Source: UMGS973 sp964507795 | GTDB taxonomy: Bacteria; Bacillota; Clostridia; Peptostreptococcales; Anaerovoracaceae | NCBI GenBank assembly: GCA_964507795.1 | Contig: CAZDQV010000102.1 | Coordinates: 1 to 6,318 of the forward strand | Direction: 5' to 3' | DNA: 6,318 bases | Part shown: positions 5,107 to 6,318 of the stretch, one piece after another | Numbering within the stretch: position 1 is the first letter of the stretch | How the letters are laid out: every line of letters begins with the position of its first letter | Made by a program: the position numbers and the translations under genes | Notes under the pieces: generated by a model | Told to the model about the DNA's origin: nothing | The model's database searches: none | Seen by the model: only the letters and a program-made list of their open reading frames with translations

Positions 5107-6318
5107 ATAATATAAAGGCTAATGGACAAGGCAGTACATTGGAATTTAATTCTGCAATAGCTAATTGGTATACTTGTTTTTATGTCATGGATCAAAATAC
5201 CGGATGGGATGCAAGCGGTGAATTAAACGAAAACAATCAAGAGAAAAGAAACTATATTGGAACCAATGTGGACGATTTCATAATAGAAGCAAAAAGCGAA
5301 AATTCTGATGAGTGGGTAGCTCAGAGCGAATTAGACGAAAAATATCAGTTGTTTTCCATAAGTAAATATGATGGAAGTGGGGGTGTTTTTTATAATATAT
5401 TCAGAGTGGACTTCGATGTAAAAAAAGACGATAGATATAACGGCACTTCTCAGTATAAATATAGGCTAAGATATAAAGGTGATAACGAATATCTTGGTAA
5501 TGAGAATCAAAATAATGTATTTGATATAGGTCTTTCTCGTGAAGAAGATATGGTTGATTTTGATATCTCTGAATATAAATATGATGAAAAGAACAACCTG
5601 TATGATGCTCGAAATGTTGAATACTTTAATAACTATGACAGAGAAATTAACACAAAACTTATTATCAGACCGGGAGTTACAAAAAGCGTAGCTGAGGAAA
5701 AAACCTATGGCGAAGATGACTATATTTTTATAAAAGATGATGCTGTAAATATCAAATTCTATAGATATGGCGAAACAAATAATGAATTGGTAGAGTTAGG
5801 CAATGATTCGCCATTTACAGTTGAATGGATTGCAGATAAGGATTGGTATAGTATAAAATATAATCCCGAAAAAGATTTTTATGGTTCGAAATATGCCATG
5901 AGATATACCGGTGGTTATAATGAAAAAATTAACGGCAGTAAGTATAAAGAGGAAGGAAAGACCGAGTATACAGTTGCTAATCAGTCTGCATTTTGGACAG
6001 GCAAGTCTACCACCTATGCTGAGAGTAACACTGTTGACGCCACTCTTGGAGATAATGTTGATAAAAAAAGAATCAGCACTATCGGAGTAGTCTTTAGGAA
6101 TAGTGTAGTTACGGGTGGTGCCAAGATAAATATAACTACTGATGAAGGCGAAATAACTTTGGGCGGAAGCCTGTCAACTAATATAGGCAGTATCAGTGCA
6201 AGCGGTGATGTATCTTTTGAAATGAGAGATCTTCTAAAGGATGATTATGGACTTAAGGATGACCAGAAAAAAGTTATTAAAGGATGCGAGAAAGCATTTG
6301 ACTTCAAAATCACATCGA
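5107..6318 (+). CDS. Large unrecognised acidic protein, internal fragment (open at both ends)
   Basis: From the gap to the window end one frame is open for about 403 codons, starting NIKANGQGSTLEFNSAIANW and ending EKAFDFKITS, with no stop. It is rich in Asp, Glu, Asn, Lys, Tyr and Gly, has a single Cys in its first part and one near the end, and has no membrane segment. Aromatic beta-strand-like pieces recur, for example FYNIFRVDFDVKKDD, YKYRLRYKGDNEYLG, FTVEWIADKDWYSIKY and KYAMRYTGGYNEK. Toward the end comes a Gly/Ser/Thr-rich beta-like stretch, AKINITTDEGEITLGGSLST, then NIGSISASGDVSFEM. This fits an extracellular or cell-wall protein of several beta domains, by composition only. The similar style upstream suggests one gene interrupted by the gap. 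No catalytic motif, sortase signal or known repeat is visible, and I do not assign a function. It is clearly coding, because no alternative frame stays open comparably. Confidence 0.75.

Noticed and set aside
4813..5195. Open frames on both strands crossing the N run
   Set aside because: They are continuous only because N bases cannot form stop codons; the frame in phase 4539-5006 is the coherent one.

Overview
The window looks like a chromosomal segment of a low-GC Gram-positive anaerobe, most likely a Clostridia/Lachnospiraceae-type organism. This rests on the AT-rich composition, strong GGAG-type ribosome binding sites, sigma-A-like promoters, the family signatures of the housekeeping proteins, and an Rpn-family (PD-(D/E)XK) transposase/nuclease relic of the kind common in that group. 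The taxonomy is inference; there is no rRNA marker here. The run of exactly 100 N at 5007-5106 shows that this is a draft scaffold.

Left edge (1-579, minus strand): the first 173 codons of a type Ibeta DAHP synthase (aroF), the entry enzyme of the shikimate pathway. It has a clear Shine-Dalgarno and a well-formed promoter (TTTACA, 17 nt, TAGAAT) firing leftward. From 580 to about 815 I see no gene, only two candidate repeat or hairpin elements.

Decayed region (816-1680, plus strand): a near-consensus promoter (TTGACA, 17 nt, TAATAT) and a good ribosome binding site lead into a wrecked Rpn-family gene. Its N-terminal and C-terminal coding parts survive. The N-terminal part is split by about 87 inserted bases carrying a stop codon, and the catalytic centre has been lost by a deletion that also shifts the frame. 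A second Rpn-like C-terminal tail follows, so at least two copies or alleles have decayed here. A hairpin at 1649-1667 probably ends this unit.

Core operon (1689-4546, plus strand): a promoter and ribosome binding site precede an EamA/DMT-family transporter. Its stop codon overlaps the truB start (ATGA). truB (tRNA pseudouridine-55 synthase) is followed six bases later by ribF (riboflavin kinase/FAD synthetase). The truB-ribF pair is a conserved bacterial arrangement; the transporter in front is the unusual member. All three look intact and co-transcribed.

Right part (4539-6318, plus strand): an open reading frame with no usable start, beginning directly against the end of ribF, reaches the assembly gap. 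It appears to continue in a similar acidic, Asn/Asp/Lys/Tyr-rich protein that runs off the window. It resembles part of a large exported surface protein but I do not recognise the family. The missing start, the abrupt junction after ribF and the nearby gap make a rearrangement or a mis-assembly plausible.

I found no CRISPR array, tRNA, rRNA, intact mobile element or convincing new multi-gene system. The most informative signals are the layered decay of the Rpn locus, the possible interspersed repeats and the headless ORF.
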